Positions 54,157-63,175 of a stretch of DNA of 64,000 nucleotides are shown in pieces. Under the pieces are notes generated by a model. It had not been told where the DNA came from and did no database searches. It saw only the letters and a program-made list of their open reading frames with translations. The stretch lies in contig JBAYDV010000002.1 in the NCBI GenBank assembly GCA_041668045.1, forward strand, positions 1 to 64,000. The letters are read 5' to 3'. A program made the translations under genes and the position numbers. The stretch is from JBAYDV01 sp041668045 (GTDB lineage: Bacteria > Bacteroidota > Bacteroidia > Bacteroidales > UBA932). Every line of letters starts with the position of its first letter. Position 1 is the stretch's first letter.

Positions 54157-55555
54157 ATTATTAGTCTGTATAGTAATATTTCCTTTATTTTTCAGTTCTT
54201 GCATAGAAGCTGATAGAACATTAGGAGATAATTTAATTCCTGACAATCAGAAATTAAAAGTAGAAGTAGATACATTAAATATACCTCTTTCGAGTAATAT
54301 ACCTGATAGTATCCAAGCGATAAGTTCCAGCTCTCTAATTTTTGGATACATAAAAGATCCTAAATTCGGGCTTACAAAAGTTAGCACTGCTTCCATTTTG
54401 CTACCTGCGAGCGACTCAGTTAAATTTGGAGATAATCCTATTTACCAAAGTTCTTATCTTGAATTAAACATCGATTCCAATTATAATTACGATGATAATG
54501 ACGAGGGTAAGGCTCAGAATCTTTATGTGTATAGATTAAAATCTGACCTTGATTCTACCAGAGTTTTTAATAGCTCTCTTACACAAGATGATTTTTATCC
54601 AAATCCTATCTCTTTAGGTTCTCCAGTTTACTACGGAGGAAGTTCTATAAAAATCTATCTAGATGATACTTTTGGAAAAGATCTCTTGGAATATACTCAA
54701 GACGATTACGATGATGCTCAAGATTTCGTAGATAAAAGTAAAGGCTTATATATTACTACTGACACTCCTGATAATTTAGAAACAGGAGGACGTCTTAATT
54801 TTATCTCACTTAATACTTCATTCTTATACATTAATTATACAAACTCAGCAGGAAAGGACACTCTAGAGAAATACTATTTTGGAACTAGCTATGCTTTAAA
54901 TGTATCAGAGAATGATACATCAGAAGAACTATTAGGAGACGAAACAAGTCCAGAATTAAATATAGACTGTTTCGCAGGAGTAAAACCATATCTAAGTGGA
55001 GAAGCGTTTTCTCAGACTATGAAAGATTGGATTATATCTAAAGGATACTCTGATAAAACTATTTTATTATCTAGAGCATATTTAAAACTTCCTTTTACAG
55101 CTCCAGAAGATTTAGATGAATTAGATAAATATCCATCTTATATTTACCCTGCTCATTACCAATATGCAAGTGCTGATTCGACAAAATACTTTTATTCTAT
55201 AGAAGACTTAAATACTGCGTCTTATGTTGGACAGATAGACAGATCATCTATGAATTATATTTGCGATATTACTTCATTCGCTCAAACTATACTTGATAAG
55301 ACATTAAATATAATTGAAGGAGATGAAAGTGATCTAGACATAACAGATAACATGTGGATATTTCCTTTAAAAGCGACTACTACAAGTTCAAGTTCCTCAT
55401 ATTATTATAGTTCTTCTTCTACTACTACATATTCTATAGATTTAACTAATTATTCTCATGGTACTATAAATGGTGCTGGTGCTTCCAATAACACAGAAAC
55501 AGGTGAAAACTTGAAGCCTACACTAACATTAGTATATACGCTATTAGATAAATAG
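54125..55555 (+). CDS. DUF4270 lipoprotein
   Basis: Surface or periplasmic lipoprotein of unknown function. From the ATG at 54125 it has 476 residues, with a signal segment and lipobox FFSSC, then EADRTLGDNLIPDNQ, typical of the DUF4270 start. The body is beta-rich and Ser/Asp/Tyr-rich. Near residues 418-436 it has an unusual run of Thr, Ser and Tyr. A longer frame begins at 54080, but the chosen start gives a proper lipoprotein signal. Overlap with the preceding gene implies coupled translation. Confidence 0.8.
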   Translation: MIKFYQKTINKLLVCIVIFPLFFSSCIEADRTLGDNLIPDNQKLKVEVDTLNIPLSSNIPDSIQAISSSSLIFGYIKDPKFGLTKVSTASILLPASDSVKFGDNPIYQSSYLELNIDSNYNYDDNDEGKAQNLYVYRLKSDLDSTRVFNSSLTQDDFYPNPISLGSPVYYGGSSIKIYLDDTFGKDLLEYTQDDYDDAQDFVDKSKGLYITTDTPDNLETGGRLNFISLNTSFLYINYTNSAGKDTLEKYYFGTSYALNVSENDTSEELLGDETSPELNIDCFAGVKPYLSGEAFSQTMKDWIISKGYSDKTILLSRAYLKLPFTAPEDLDELDKYPSYIYPAHYQYASADSTKYFYSIEDLNTASYVGQIDRSSMNYICDITSFAQTILDKTLNIIEGDESDLDITDNMWIFPLKATTTSSSSSYYYSSSSTTTYSIDLTNYSHGTINGAGASNNTETGENLKPTLTLVYTLLDK

Positions 55556-55590
55556 AATACTCAAAAAATAAATGAAATATTAATGAATAT

Positions 55591-55618
55591 AAATAATTTA
55601 AGAATTCTTGAATTATTT
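55591..55618. terminator. Bidirectional hairpin terminator
   Basis: A 12-bp stem with one wobble pair (AAATAATTTAAG and partner, AATT loop) lies between the convergent DUF4270 and fabF genes, followed by a T-rich stretch on the plus strand and AT-rich sequence on the minus strand. Confidence 0.65.
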
Positions 55619-55624
55619 ATATTT

Positions 55625-56878
55625 TTATTTATACGCGCCGAAGATTACGCAAGAATTATGTCCACCAAAACCAAAAGCATTATTTAATGCTATTTTAACC
55701 GGACGTCTTTGTGCCTTATTAAGAGTAAGGTTCATTTTATAATCTATCTCAGGATCTTCAGTCTCGAAATTAATCGTTGGGGGTATTATACCAGAATTTA
55801 TAGCATGAATACATGCCTGAGCTTCTATGGCTCCTGCAGCACCTAATAAATGCCCTGTCATAGACTTTGTTGAACTTAAGTTAAGTTCATATGCATGATC
55901 TTTAAAAATAGATTTAATAGCCTTTAATTCAGCTATATCTCCTTTAGGAGTAGAAGTTCCATGAAGGTTTATATAATCAACATCATTACCAGATATATGA
56001 GCATCTTCAAGAGCTAATGTAATAGCTGACATAGCTCCTTCTCCATCTGGATGAGGTGCAGTAATATGAAAAGCATCTGCCGTTGAGCCAGTACCTAGAA
56101 TTTCCGCGTAAATTTTGGCTCCACGTGCGAGAGCATGCTCTAACTCTTCAAGAATTAAAATACCGGAACCTTCTCCCATCACAAAACCATCTCTATTTTT
56201 ATCAAATGGACGAGAAGCCTTTTTATAATTTTCATTGTTTGATGACATAGCTTTAGCTGAAACAAAACTTCCTATTCCCGGAGGACATATAGGAGCTTCA
56301 GTTCCACCTGTAAGCATTACATCTGCCTTTCCATAACGTATAGCTTCAAATGCATCAGTTATAGCATGTCCCGATGAAGCACATGCTGAAGTTACAGTGT
56401 AATTAGGACCCATTAACTTATATTTCATAGAAATATATCCTGGAGCCACGTTCGCTATCATCTTAGTAATAAGAAATGGACTAAAGCGAGGGATATTACC
56501 ACCTTCACTATAGTCCATTATTTCGTGAAAAAGAGACTCAATGCCTCCTATTCCTGAGCCTAAGATAACGCCAATTCGTTTAAGATTCTCGGAATCAAAA
56601 TTAAGTTTAGAATCAATAATCGCTTCAGAAGAAGCCACTAATGCATACTGAACAAACTTATCTAATCTTCTAATCTCTTTGGACGAAATACCGTAATCTG
56701 TAGGATTAAAATCTTTAACTTGACAAGCAAATTTAGTTTTAAAATTAGTAGTATCAAACCTATCTATTAAACATGAACCACTTACTCCGGAATCAAGATT
56801 AGCGAAATACTCACTTATATTGTTTCCCAAAGGATTAATTGTTCCAAGACCAGTAATTACTACTCTTTTTAAACCCAT
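55625..56878 (-). CDS. fabF: 3-oxoacyl-ACP synthase II (acpP-linked copy)
   Basis: Elongating condensing enzyme of fatty acid synthesis, 417 residues, with Cys166 in SACASSGH, His306 in HGTST, Lys338 and His343 in STKSMTGH. It follows acpP by 14 nt in the pairing normal for Bacteroidetes, where rnc usually comes next; here it is followed by a terminator and the convergent DUF4270 gene. This is probably the housekeeping FabF, the copy at 3067-4302 being the paralogue. Confidence 0.95.
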   Translation of the reverse strand: MGLKRVVITGLGTINPLGNNISEYFANLDSGVSGSCLIDRFDTTNFKTKFACQVKDFNPTDYGISSKEIRRLDKFVQYALVASSEAIIDSKLNFDSENLKRIGVILGSGIGGIESLFHEIMDYSEGGNIPRFSPFLITKMIANVAPGYISMKYKLMGPNYTVTSACASSGHAITDAFEAIRYGKADVMLTGGTEAPICPPGIGSFVSAKAMSSNNENYKKASRPFDKNRDGFVMGEGSGILILEELEHALARGAKIYAEILGTGSTADAFHITAPHPDGEGAMSAITLALEDAHISGNDVDYINLHGTSTPKGDIAELKAIKSIFKDHAYELNLSSTKSMTGHLLGAAGAIEAQACIHAINSGIIPPTINFETEDPEIDYKMNLTLNKAQRRPVKIALNNAFGFGGHNSCVIFGAYK

Positions 56879-56892
56879 ATTTTGCTCATAAA

Positions 56893-57132
56893 TTATTTTG
56901 TATTCTCTTCAATATAAGAAATAGCATCACCAACAGTGGCTATTTTTTCTGCAGCATCATCAGGAATTGTAAGGTTAAATGCCTTTTCGAATTCCATAAT
57001 TAATTCTACTGTATCTAGAGAATCTGCACCTAAGTCGTTAGTAAAACTAGCGGCTGGTGTAACTTCATTCTCGTCAACGCCTAATTTGTCAACGATAATG
57101 GCTTTTACTTTTGAAGCAACTTCTTCTGCCAT
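56893..57132 (-). CDS. acpP: Acyl carrier protein
   Basis: Carries acyl intermediates on phosphopantetheine. The 79-residue acidic four-helix protein has the attachment Ser38 in GADSLDTVEL, followed by IMEFEKAFNLTIPDDAAEKI. It is the only ACP gene in the window, so both fab loci probably use it. It is transcribed with fabF and diverges from purN. Confidence 0.97.
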   Translation of the reverse strand: MAEEVASKVKAIIVDKLGVDENEVTPAASFTNDLGADSLDTVELIMEFEKAFNLTIPDDAAEKIATVGDAISYIEENTK

Positions 57133-57192
57133 GGTTTATAAATTTTAGTTAATAATTAATTGTTAATTTATTTTCTAATTCAAAATAGGATG

Positions 57193-57251
57193 CAAATTAA
57201 CATAAAATTTCTTTAAAATAAAACTTTGTAACCGATTTTTTGTTAAATTTG
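57193..57251. promoter_or_regulatory. Divergent promoter region acpP / purN
   Basis: For purN (plus) there is a TTTG at 57225-57228 and an exact -7 TAAATTTG at 57244-57251, with a short 15-nt spacer. For acpP (minus) TTAATTTG at 57193-57200 is a one-mismatch -7 box without a clear -33. Both boxes continue into GCA, giving a loose mirror symmetry across the gap. Confidence 0.45.
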
Positions 57252-57289
57252 CAATCCAAAGCACTATTAAATATCAGATAATCAGCCAA

Positions 57290-57886
57290 ATGAAACAGAA
57301 CATAGCAATATTAGCATCTGGGAATGGAACTAATGCTGAGAATTTTATGAATTTCTTCAAAAATTCTGAAATAGCACAAATATCATTAATACTTTCAGAT
57401 AAAAAATCAGCCTACGTACTTGAAAGAGCTAAGAATCACCATATTCCTTCATACTCATTTACAAAGTCAGAATTTTTCAATGCATACGAAAGCATTAGTG
57501 CCGCTCCAGAATACAAAGTACTCTCAATAATTGAGAAATACGACATAGACATAATCATACTAGCTGGATTCTTATTAAAAGTTCCAGACTATTTATTAAA
57601 AAGATTTCCTGGTAAAATATTCAATATACATCCAGCTCTCTTACCAAATTATGGAGGAAAAGGAATGTATGGCATGCATGTTCATGAAGCAGTAATAGCT
57701 GCTAAAGAAAAAGAATCAGGTATAACTATACATTTGATAGATGAAAACTATGACCAAGGATCTATTATATACCAGGCGAAATGCAGCATAACAGAGCAAG
57801 ATACACCTGAAACCTTGGCTAGTAAGATTCATGAACTTGAAAAACAATACCCAAAAGTAATAAATGATTACTTAATTAAACACTAA
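57290..57886 (+). CDS. purN: Phosphoribosylglycinamide formyltransferase
   Basis: Transfers a formyl group from 10-formyl-THF to GAR in purine synthesis. The 198-residue enzyme shows LASGNGTNAENF at residues 8-19, the catalytic Asn112 and His114 in FNIHPALLPNYGGKGMYG, and Asp155 in ENYDQGSII. The folate-dependent type is clear. Its divergence from acpP is a conserved arrangement in the Bacteroidales. Confidence 0.95.
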   Translation: MKQNIAILASGNGTNAENFMNFFKNSEIAQISLILSDKKSAYVLERAKNHHIPSYSFTKSEFFNAYESISAAPEYKVLSIIEKYDIDIIILAGFLLKVPDYLLKRFPGKIFNIHPALLPNYGGKGMYGMHVHEAVIAAKEKESGITIHLIDENYDQGSIIYQAKCSITEQDTPETLASKIHELEKQYPKVINDYLIKH

Positions 57887-57915
57887 ATTATTTGATTACA
57901 AACAACTCATATCAG

Positions 57916-58923
57916 ATGCCAAAAACTGCTGTCGTTATATTAAACTGGAATGGAATTAACTTTCTACAAAGATTTCTTCCCACAGTTATTAAAAAGACTC
58001 CTGATAATTTGGCTAGGATAATAGTAGCAGACAACGGTTCTAATGATGGATCACTAGAATATCTATCCAATATCACCTCTGTACAAACGATAAAATTTGA
58101 TAAGAACTATGGCTTTACCGGGGGATATAATAAGGCATTTGATATATTAAAAGAAGAAAAATATCAATACTACCTTCTACTAAATTCCGATGTTGAAGTA
58201 ACCGACAGATGGTTAGACACTCTCATTGAATTTATGGAGTCACATCCTAAAGCAGGGATATGCTCACCCAAAATTAAATCATACGCTAATCCTCACTATT
58301 TCGAACATGCAGGAGCATGTGGAGGTTATATAGATAAATTCGGTTTCCCATACTGCAGAGGAAGGATTCTTTCCCTCGTAGAAAAAGATTCGGGGCAATA
58401 TGAAGATAATCGCGAGACCTTCTGGGCATCAGGTGCATCATTTCTAATTAGAGCAGAATTATGGCACCAACTTGGTGGATTAGACAACACCTTCTTCGCA
58501 CATATGGAAGAAATAGACCTATGCTGGCGTGCCAAGCTTAGCGGACAGCAAGTCTGGGTAGTTCCTGAATCTGAGATCTACCACGTCGGAGGAGGAACAC
58601 TACCAAACGAATCACCAAATAAATTATACCTGAACTTTAGGAATAATCTACTGATGATATACAAAAACAGTGGTACACATCGTCGTAAGAATATCTTTAT
58701 TCGAAAAAATATAGATCGAGTCATAGCATTAATATACATACTAACAGGCAAATCTGAATTCGCCAAAGTAATAAGTAAAGCCCATAAAGATTTTGAAAAA
58801 TTAAAAAAAGAAGTTAAAATTACTGAGATAAAAAACAAAGTAAAATATGGAGATAAAACCCTAATTAGACTTTGGTTTGAGACGAAGAGATCTATAAAAA
58901 AGCATAAAAAACTAACAAAATGA
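57916..58923 (+). CDS. Glycosyltransferase family 2 protein
   Basis: Probable sugar transferase for surface glycan or lipid-linked glycan, 335 residues from the ATG at 57916. The GT-A domain has VVILNWNGINFLQRFLP near the N-terminus, ADNGSNDGS near 40, the DxD-like NSDVEV near 93, and HMEEIDLCWRAKLSG near 198, as in rhamnosyltransferase-like GT2 enzymes. The C-terminal 90 residues are very basic and suit membrane association. A TTG at 57892 opens the same frame 8 codons earlier but is less likely. The stop overlaps the next start (ATGA). Confidence 0.85.
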   Translation: MPKTAVVILNWNGINFLQRFLPTVIKKTPDNLARIIVADNGSNDGSLEYLSNITSVQTIKFDKNYGFTGGYNKAFDILKEEKYQYYLLLNSDVEVTDRWLDTLIEFMESHPKAGICSPKIKSYANPHYFEHAGACGGYIDKFGFPYCRGRILSLVEKDSGQYEDNRETFWASGASFLIRAELWHQLGGLDNTFFAHMEEIDLCWRAKLSGQQVWVVPESEIYHVGGGTLPNESPNKLYLNFRNNLLMIYKNSGTHRRKNIFIRKNIDRVIALIYILTGKSEFAKVISKAHKDFEKLKKEVKITEIKNKVKYGDKTLIRLWFETKRSIKKHKKLTK

Positions 58924-59771
58924 AAGTGATAAATAATAATATGTTTAAAAAAAATGAGACGAAAGTAGCTCTTATTTATGACTTCGACGGAACACTTTCG
59001 CCAGGTAATATGCAAGAATTTGGATTTATAGAAGCTGTAGGGAAGACTAAAGAAGATTTCTGGGCTAAAAGTGAAGCTATATCCGAAGGACAAGACGCGA
59101 GTGAAATACTATCATATATGAAACTTATGATAGATGAAGCAAGAGCAGCAGGAGTAAAATTAAAGAGAGAATCATTCACTAGTTTTGGAAAAAAGATAGA
59201 ACTATATAAAGGAGTAAAAGAATGGTTCAAACTCATTAACGAATATGGACATAAAAAGGGTATTAAGATAGAACATTACATAAATTCTTCTGGTCTAACA
59301 GAAATGATAGAAGGCTCTCCTATCGCTGGAGAATTTGAGAAGATATTTGCATGTTCATTCTTATATGATGTAAATGGTGTAGCAGTATGGCCTTCAGTAG
59401 CAGTAGATTATACAGCTAAAACACAGTTTCTATTCAAAATTAACAAAGGAATAAAAGAAATTAGAGATCATAAAAAGGTAAATGAATACGTTCCTGAAGA
59501 TCAACGCCCTATTCCTTTTTCCAGAATGATTTATTTCGGCGATGGAGCCACAGACATACCTTGTATGAAACTAGTCAAACAATTTGGAGGTAACTCCATA
59601 GCTGTTTATCAAAATGGGAATAAGGCGAAGGTACAGAAACTCATAAAAGAGGATAGAGTTAATTTTATCACATACGCGGATTATACCAAAAATAGTAAGA
59701 CCTATAAAATAGTTACTACTATAATTGATAAAATACACGCTGAGATAGAACTAGATAAATTAAAAGACTAG
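58920..59771 (+). CDS. HAD-family phosphatase
   Basis: Haloacid-dehalogenase-type hydrolase, 283 residues, with motif I DFDGTLSP (Asp nucleophile and Asp +2), a helical cap, the motif II-like INSSG near residue 120 and motif IV FGDGATDIPCM near 203. It resembles phosphoserine-phosphatase-like HADs. The start overlaps the glycosyltransferase stop by 4 nt, and an internal ATG (MFKKNETKVA) is an alternative. The 3' end overlaps the convergent DUF4954 gene by 12 nt. Substrate unknown. Confidence 0.82.
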   Translation: MKVINNNMFKKNETKVALIYDFDGTLSPGNMQEFGFIEAVGKTKEDFWAKSEAISEGQDASEILSYMKLMIDEARAAGVKLKRESFTSFGKKIELYKGVKEWFKLINEYGHKKGIKIEHYINSSGLTEMIEGSPIAGEFEKIFACSFLYDVNGVAVWPSVAVDYTAKTQFLFKINKGIKEIRDHKKVNEYVPEDQRPIPFSRMIYFGDGATDIPCMKLVKQFGGNSIAVYQNGNKAKVQKLIKEDRVNFITYADYTKNSKTYKIVTTIIDKIHAEIELDKLKD

Positions 59772-61754
59772 ACGATTAATTAATTCATCTCCAAGAGCAG
59801 ATTTATTTTTTATATGAAGGAGTACGTCCTCAACGAAAGGATTTGTATCAAAATCACCTCGTACTTCTTCAAAATCTTTCAGTTTCTGTGTTTTATCTCC
59901 ATCAGCTCCGAATGCTGTCATAAAAGATAAAGAAAATTCTTTTTTAGCATCGTTATACACCTTCTCGTCTAAAGATACTACTGCTGTTTTCCATTTCTTA
60001 ATGATCTTTATAACATCTTCACAAGTTATTTTCTCAGGAGATACATTGTAAACTTGTTCAAATTTATCATAAATCCAAGTCCATTCATATTCATAATACT
60101 GTGAAGCCATTTTAGCGAATTCTTTGTTAATATCTTCTAATCTAGAAATAACATTATTCTCTATTTTATCTATTAGAATCGTTACTTCTGACTTTGGAGT
60201 AATTAAACCAGAAAGATCGACCCAATCTCCTAAACCAATTTTAGTTTTAGGTTTTAAAGTATTTCGCAGTAAAGTGACAGGGTCGTCAGAACTTTTAAAA
60301 TCTATATCTTTTAAACGATTAACTACTGCATTACCAAAAAATTTGTTTATACCTATATCATAAAATTTCAGACCTTTCTTTAAAGACGAATTTCTAATTT
60401 TAGCACCTTTAAAAGAATAAATGTCACTACTTGGTCCAGAAACTTCTTGAAGTTCTTTCAATATTTCTATTCCTTTGAACATTTTCTGTATAGTATAAGG
60501 ACTCAAAAGATTAAAATTAATATAATCTAATTTTTTATGGTCAGTTCTTTTGTCCCTTTTAGGCCATTTTCTAACGTCCCTTATCGTACCAACAGAACGA
60601 AGATTCACTCCAGGCATAACGAATGTACTATTTTGATTTTCAATAAGATATGAAAAAGGCAAATCCTGTGTATCTACATGATCTACATGTCTTCCCATAA
60701 TTAACGAAAATGGTCCTATATGAGATGGAAACAATATATAAGAATCTGAAGATGTTTTAGAACCTCTTTCTAATATGCCGTGATGAATAGGTCCTAATTT
60801 ATACATGTGATTACTTTGATTAGACCCTGATCCTGCATTCATGAAAGAGAACATACCTGCTATTAGCAGTGTAGATTTATGATGGGTAACGGTGTAAGGA
60901 CCTGCGAAGATAGCACATGCCTCGCCATTCTCTTCATGGCAATTACTGAAAAATAATGATGATGATGCTGAATAAGAGTGAGACAAACAGCACGCTTGCC
61001 CAATGAAGCAATCATTGATCATTGCCCCGTCACTTAATTCTGAACCTGATGATATTATGAAATTCTCACAGGTAACATTTGAGCCTATGAAGATTGGTGC
61101 ATCTTGGTCACTATTAACGCTACCATTTTCTAATCTAGATACTCCTGATATTATAGCATAATCTCCTATTCTCACATTTCGTATAACCTCAGAATTCTCT
61201 ATGACTACATTATTTCCTATTTTTCCTACAGCTGAAGAATGTTTATTAGCATAATAATCTGCCAATTCTTTAAGTCGTTTCTGTAATATAGGACGATGTC
61301 TATATAAAGCCGCTAAATAAGCCATGTGAGCAGAAAGTTTACTATGGATAGCTACCTCCCTACCTCCTGTTTCATTTAGCACAGCGACTTGAGTTCCTTC
61401 TCCGAAAGAAGAAACTCCATTAACTAATATCAGACCTACATTTTTAATATATGTATCATGTCCGATCTCATAATTTGCTATATAATTTTGTACATTTTCG
61501 ACACATGTATTATCACCTACTGTCACATTATGTAGAGTAGCGTATCTTACTCCTGATTTTTTAGTTATTCCTCCTTCAAGAGTAAATTTCTTTTCGAAAT
61601 TACCTAATTTTATATTACCTGAGAAAGAAGATTGAAATATTCTATTAGTATTAAATCCATCTTTTACTAATACGTTATTCCAATCATCAGCTATACAAGA
61701 ATTATTTTCCAAACGTTGTATTTCTTCTGCAGTTAAATGTCTATATTCACTCAT
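59760..61754 (-). CDS. DUF4954 left-handed beta-helix protein
   Basis: A 664-residue protein with hexapeptide repeats like sugar-nucleotide acyltransferases: VGDNTCVENVQNYIANYEIG near 77 and IGNNVVIENSEVIRNVRIGDYAIISG near 180. The family is DUF4954. The last 230 residues are helical and charged, with YEYEWTWIYDKFEQVY near 560. No membrane segment or signal is visible. It lies directly upstream of nothing but the convergent HAD gene and follows rfbC by 2 nt, so it is transcribed with the nucleotide-sugar genes. A transferase-like role in glycan building is inferred only. Confidence 0.75.
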   Translation of the reverse strand: MSEYRHLTAEEIQRLENNSCIADDWNNVLVKDGFNTNRIFQSSFSGNIKLGNFEKKFTLEGGITKKSGVRYATLHNVTVGDNTCVENVQNYIANYEIGHDTYIKNVGLILVNGVSSFGEGTQVAVLNETGGREVAIHSKLSAHMAYLAALYRHRPILQKRLKELADYYANKHSSAVGKIGNNVVIENSEVIRNVRIGDYAIISGVSRLENGSVNSDQDAPIFIGSNVTCENFIISSGSELSDGAMINDCFIGQACCLSHSYSASSSLFFSNCHEENGEACAIFAGPYTVTHHKSTLLIAGMFSFMNAGSGSNQSNHMYKLGPIHHGILERGSKTSSDSYILFPSHIGPFSLIMGRHVDHVDTQDLPFSYLIENQNSTFVMPGVNLRSVGTIRDVRKWPKRDKRTDHKKLDYINFNLLSPYTIQKMFKGIEILKELQEVSGPSSDIYSFKGAKIRNSSLKKGLKFYDIGINKFFGNAVVNRLKDIDFKSSDDPVTLLRNTLKPKTKIGLGDWVDLSGLITPKSEVTILIDKIENNVISRLEDINKEFAKMASQYYEYEWTWIYDKFEQVYNVSPEKITCEDVIKIIKKWKTAVVSLDEKVYNDAKKEFSLSFMTAFGADGDKTQKLKDFEEVRGDFDTNPFVEDVLLHIKNKSALGDELINRLVF

Positions 61755-61756
61755 AA

Positions 61757-62269
61757 TTATTTGTCTTTTTCTGATAGGATTATTTTATCAGCAGGTATTT
61801 TCCAATCGACTCCGAAGATGGGATCATTCCATTTAAAAGAGCCTTCATAGGAAGGATTATAAAAGTTATCACATTTATAATTAAAAATAGCTTCTGAAGA
61901 TAATACTGAAAAGCCATGAGCCATTCCTCTAGGAAGGAAAAATTGCGTATGATTCTCTGAAGATAATTCTACAGACACATATTGACCATATGTAGGAGAA
62001 TCTTTTCTAATATCAACAGCCACATCCAGAACACATCCCTTCACACATCTAACCAATTTAGCTTGTTCAAAAGGTGGTTTCTGGAAATGTAAACCTCTAA
62101 TTACTCCGTACTTAGAGAAAGATTCGTTATCTTGAACGAAAGCTACATTCGCCACTTTCTTATTAAATTCTTCTTGATTATATGATTCATAAAAATACCC
62201 TCTACTATCTCCAAACACTTTGGGCTTAATTATGAAAACACCTTCTATTTTTGTTTTAATTACTTCCAT
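61757..62269 (-). CDS. rfbC: dTDP-4-dehydrorhamnose 3,5-epimerase
   Basis: Third enzyme of dTDP-L-rhamnose synthesis. The 170-residue cupin has catalytic His61 in RGLHFQKPPFEQAKLVR, the VDIRKDSPTYGQ motif near 92 and FFLPRGMAHGFSVLS near 110. Its stop is 2 nt before DUF4954, and its start abuts the rfbA stop with no gap. rfbB and rfbD are not in the window. Confidence 0.94.
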   Translation of the reverse strand: MEVIKTKIEGVFIIKPKVFGDSRGYFYESYNQEEFNKKVANVAFVQDNESFSKYGVIRGLHFQKPPFEQAKLVRCVKGCVLDVAVDIRKDSPTYGQYVSVELSSENHTQFFLPRGMAHGFSVLSSEAIFNYKCDNFYNPSYEGSFKWNDPIFGVDWKIPADKIILSEKDK

Positions 62270-63148
62270 TTATATTTTTTCAATGAGACTCAATAAATAT
62301 TTACCATATTGATTTTTCCCTAATTTTACTGCCTCAGAACGTAATTTTTCTTCACTTATCCATTTGTTTTGATAAGCTATACCTTCGAGAGATGCTATTT
62401 CAAGACCTTGACGTTTTTGAATAACCTCTACATATGTAGCAGCCTCAGATAATGAATCATGAGTACCAGTATCTAACCATGCGAAACCTCTACCCAATAA
62501 CTGTACTTTAACTTCTTTTTTATTAAGGAATTTTTGATTTACAGTAGTAATCTCAAGTTCTCCACGAGCAGATGGCTTTATATTCTTAGCTATATTGACG
62601 ACACTATTTGGATAAAAATATAAACCAACCACAGCATAATTTGATTTAGGAATCTCAGGTTTCTCTTCTATAGATATAGCATCTCCATTTTTATTAAATT
62701 CTACCACTCCATATCTTTCTGGATCTTGAACATGATATCCGAAAATAGTCGCTTTATTATACTTTTCTGCCGCTTCTACAGCTTTGTGTAATTGTCCAAC
62801 AAAACCACTGCCATAAAAGATATTATCACCAAGTATAAGACAAACTGCATCATTTCCAATAAAATCTTCGCCGATAATAAAAGCTTGAGCTAATCCATCC
62901 GGGCTTGGCTGTTCCGCATAAGATAAATTCACTCCAAAATCAGAACCATCCCCTAATAATCTCTTAAAACTAGGTAAATCGTTAGGAGTAGAAATTAACA
63001 AAATATCTTTTATACCAGCTAACATAAGTACTGATAAAGGATAATAAATCATCGGTTTATCATAAATAGGCAGCAATTGTTTACTCACTCCTTTAGTTAT
63101 TGGATAAAGTCTTGTGCCAGATCCTCCTGCTAAAACTATTCCTTTCAT
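62270..63148 (-). CDS. rfbA: Glucose-1-phosphate thymidylyltransferase
   Basis: Makes dTDP-glucose from glucose-1-phosphate and dTTP. The 292 residues match RfbA, with GIVLAGGSGTRLYPITKGVSKQLLPIYDKPMIY condensed at the start (signature G-G-S-G-T-R-L-Y), LILGDNIFYGSGF near 106, and GRGFAWLDTGTHDSL near 218. It lies between ugd and rfbC in one transcription unit. Confidence 0.95.
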   Translation of the reverse strand: MKGIVLAGGSGTRLYPITKGVSKQLLPIYDKPMIYYPLSVLMLAGIKDILLISTPNDLPSFKRLLGDGSDFGVNLSYAEQPSPDGLAQAFIIGEDFIGNDAVCLILGDNIFYGSGFVGQLHKAVEAAEKYNKATIFGYHVQDPERYGVVEFNKNGDAISIEEKPEIPKSNYAVVGLYFYPNSVVNIAKNIKPSARGELEITTVNQKFLNKKEVKVQLLGRGFAWLDTGTHDSLSEAATYVEVIQKRQGLEIASLEGIAYQNKWISEEKLRSEAVKLGKNQYGKYLLSLIEKI

Positions 63149-63175
63149 AATATTTGAGTTTATCTATTGAAAAAA

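Noticed and set aside
57892..57915. TTG start giving the glycosyltransferase eight more residues
   Set aside because: The ATG at 57916 directly precedes the conserved first strand, and TTG starts are rare.
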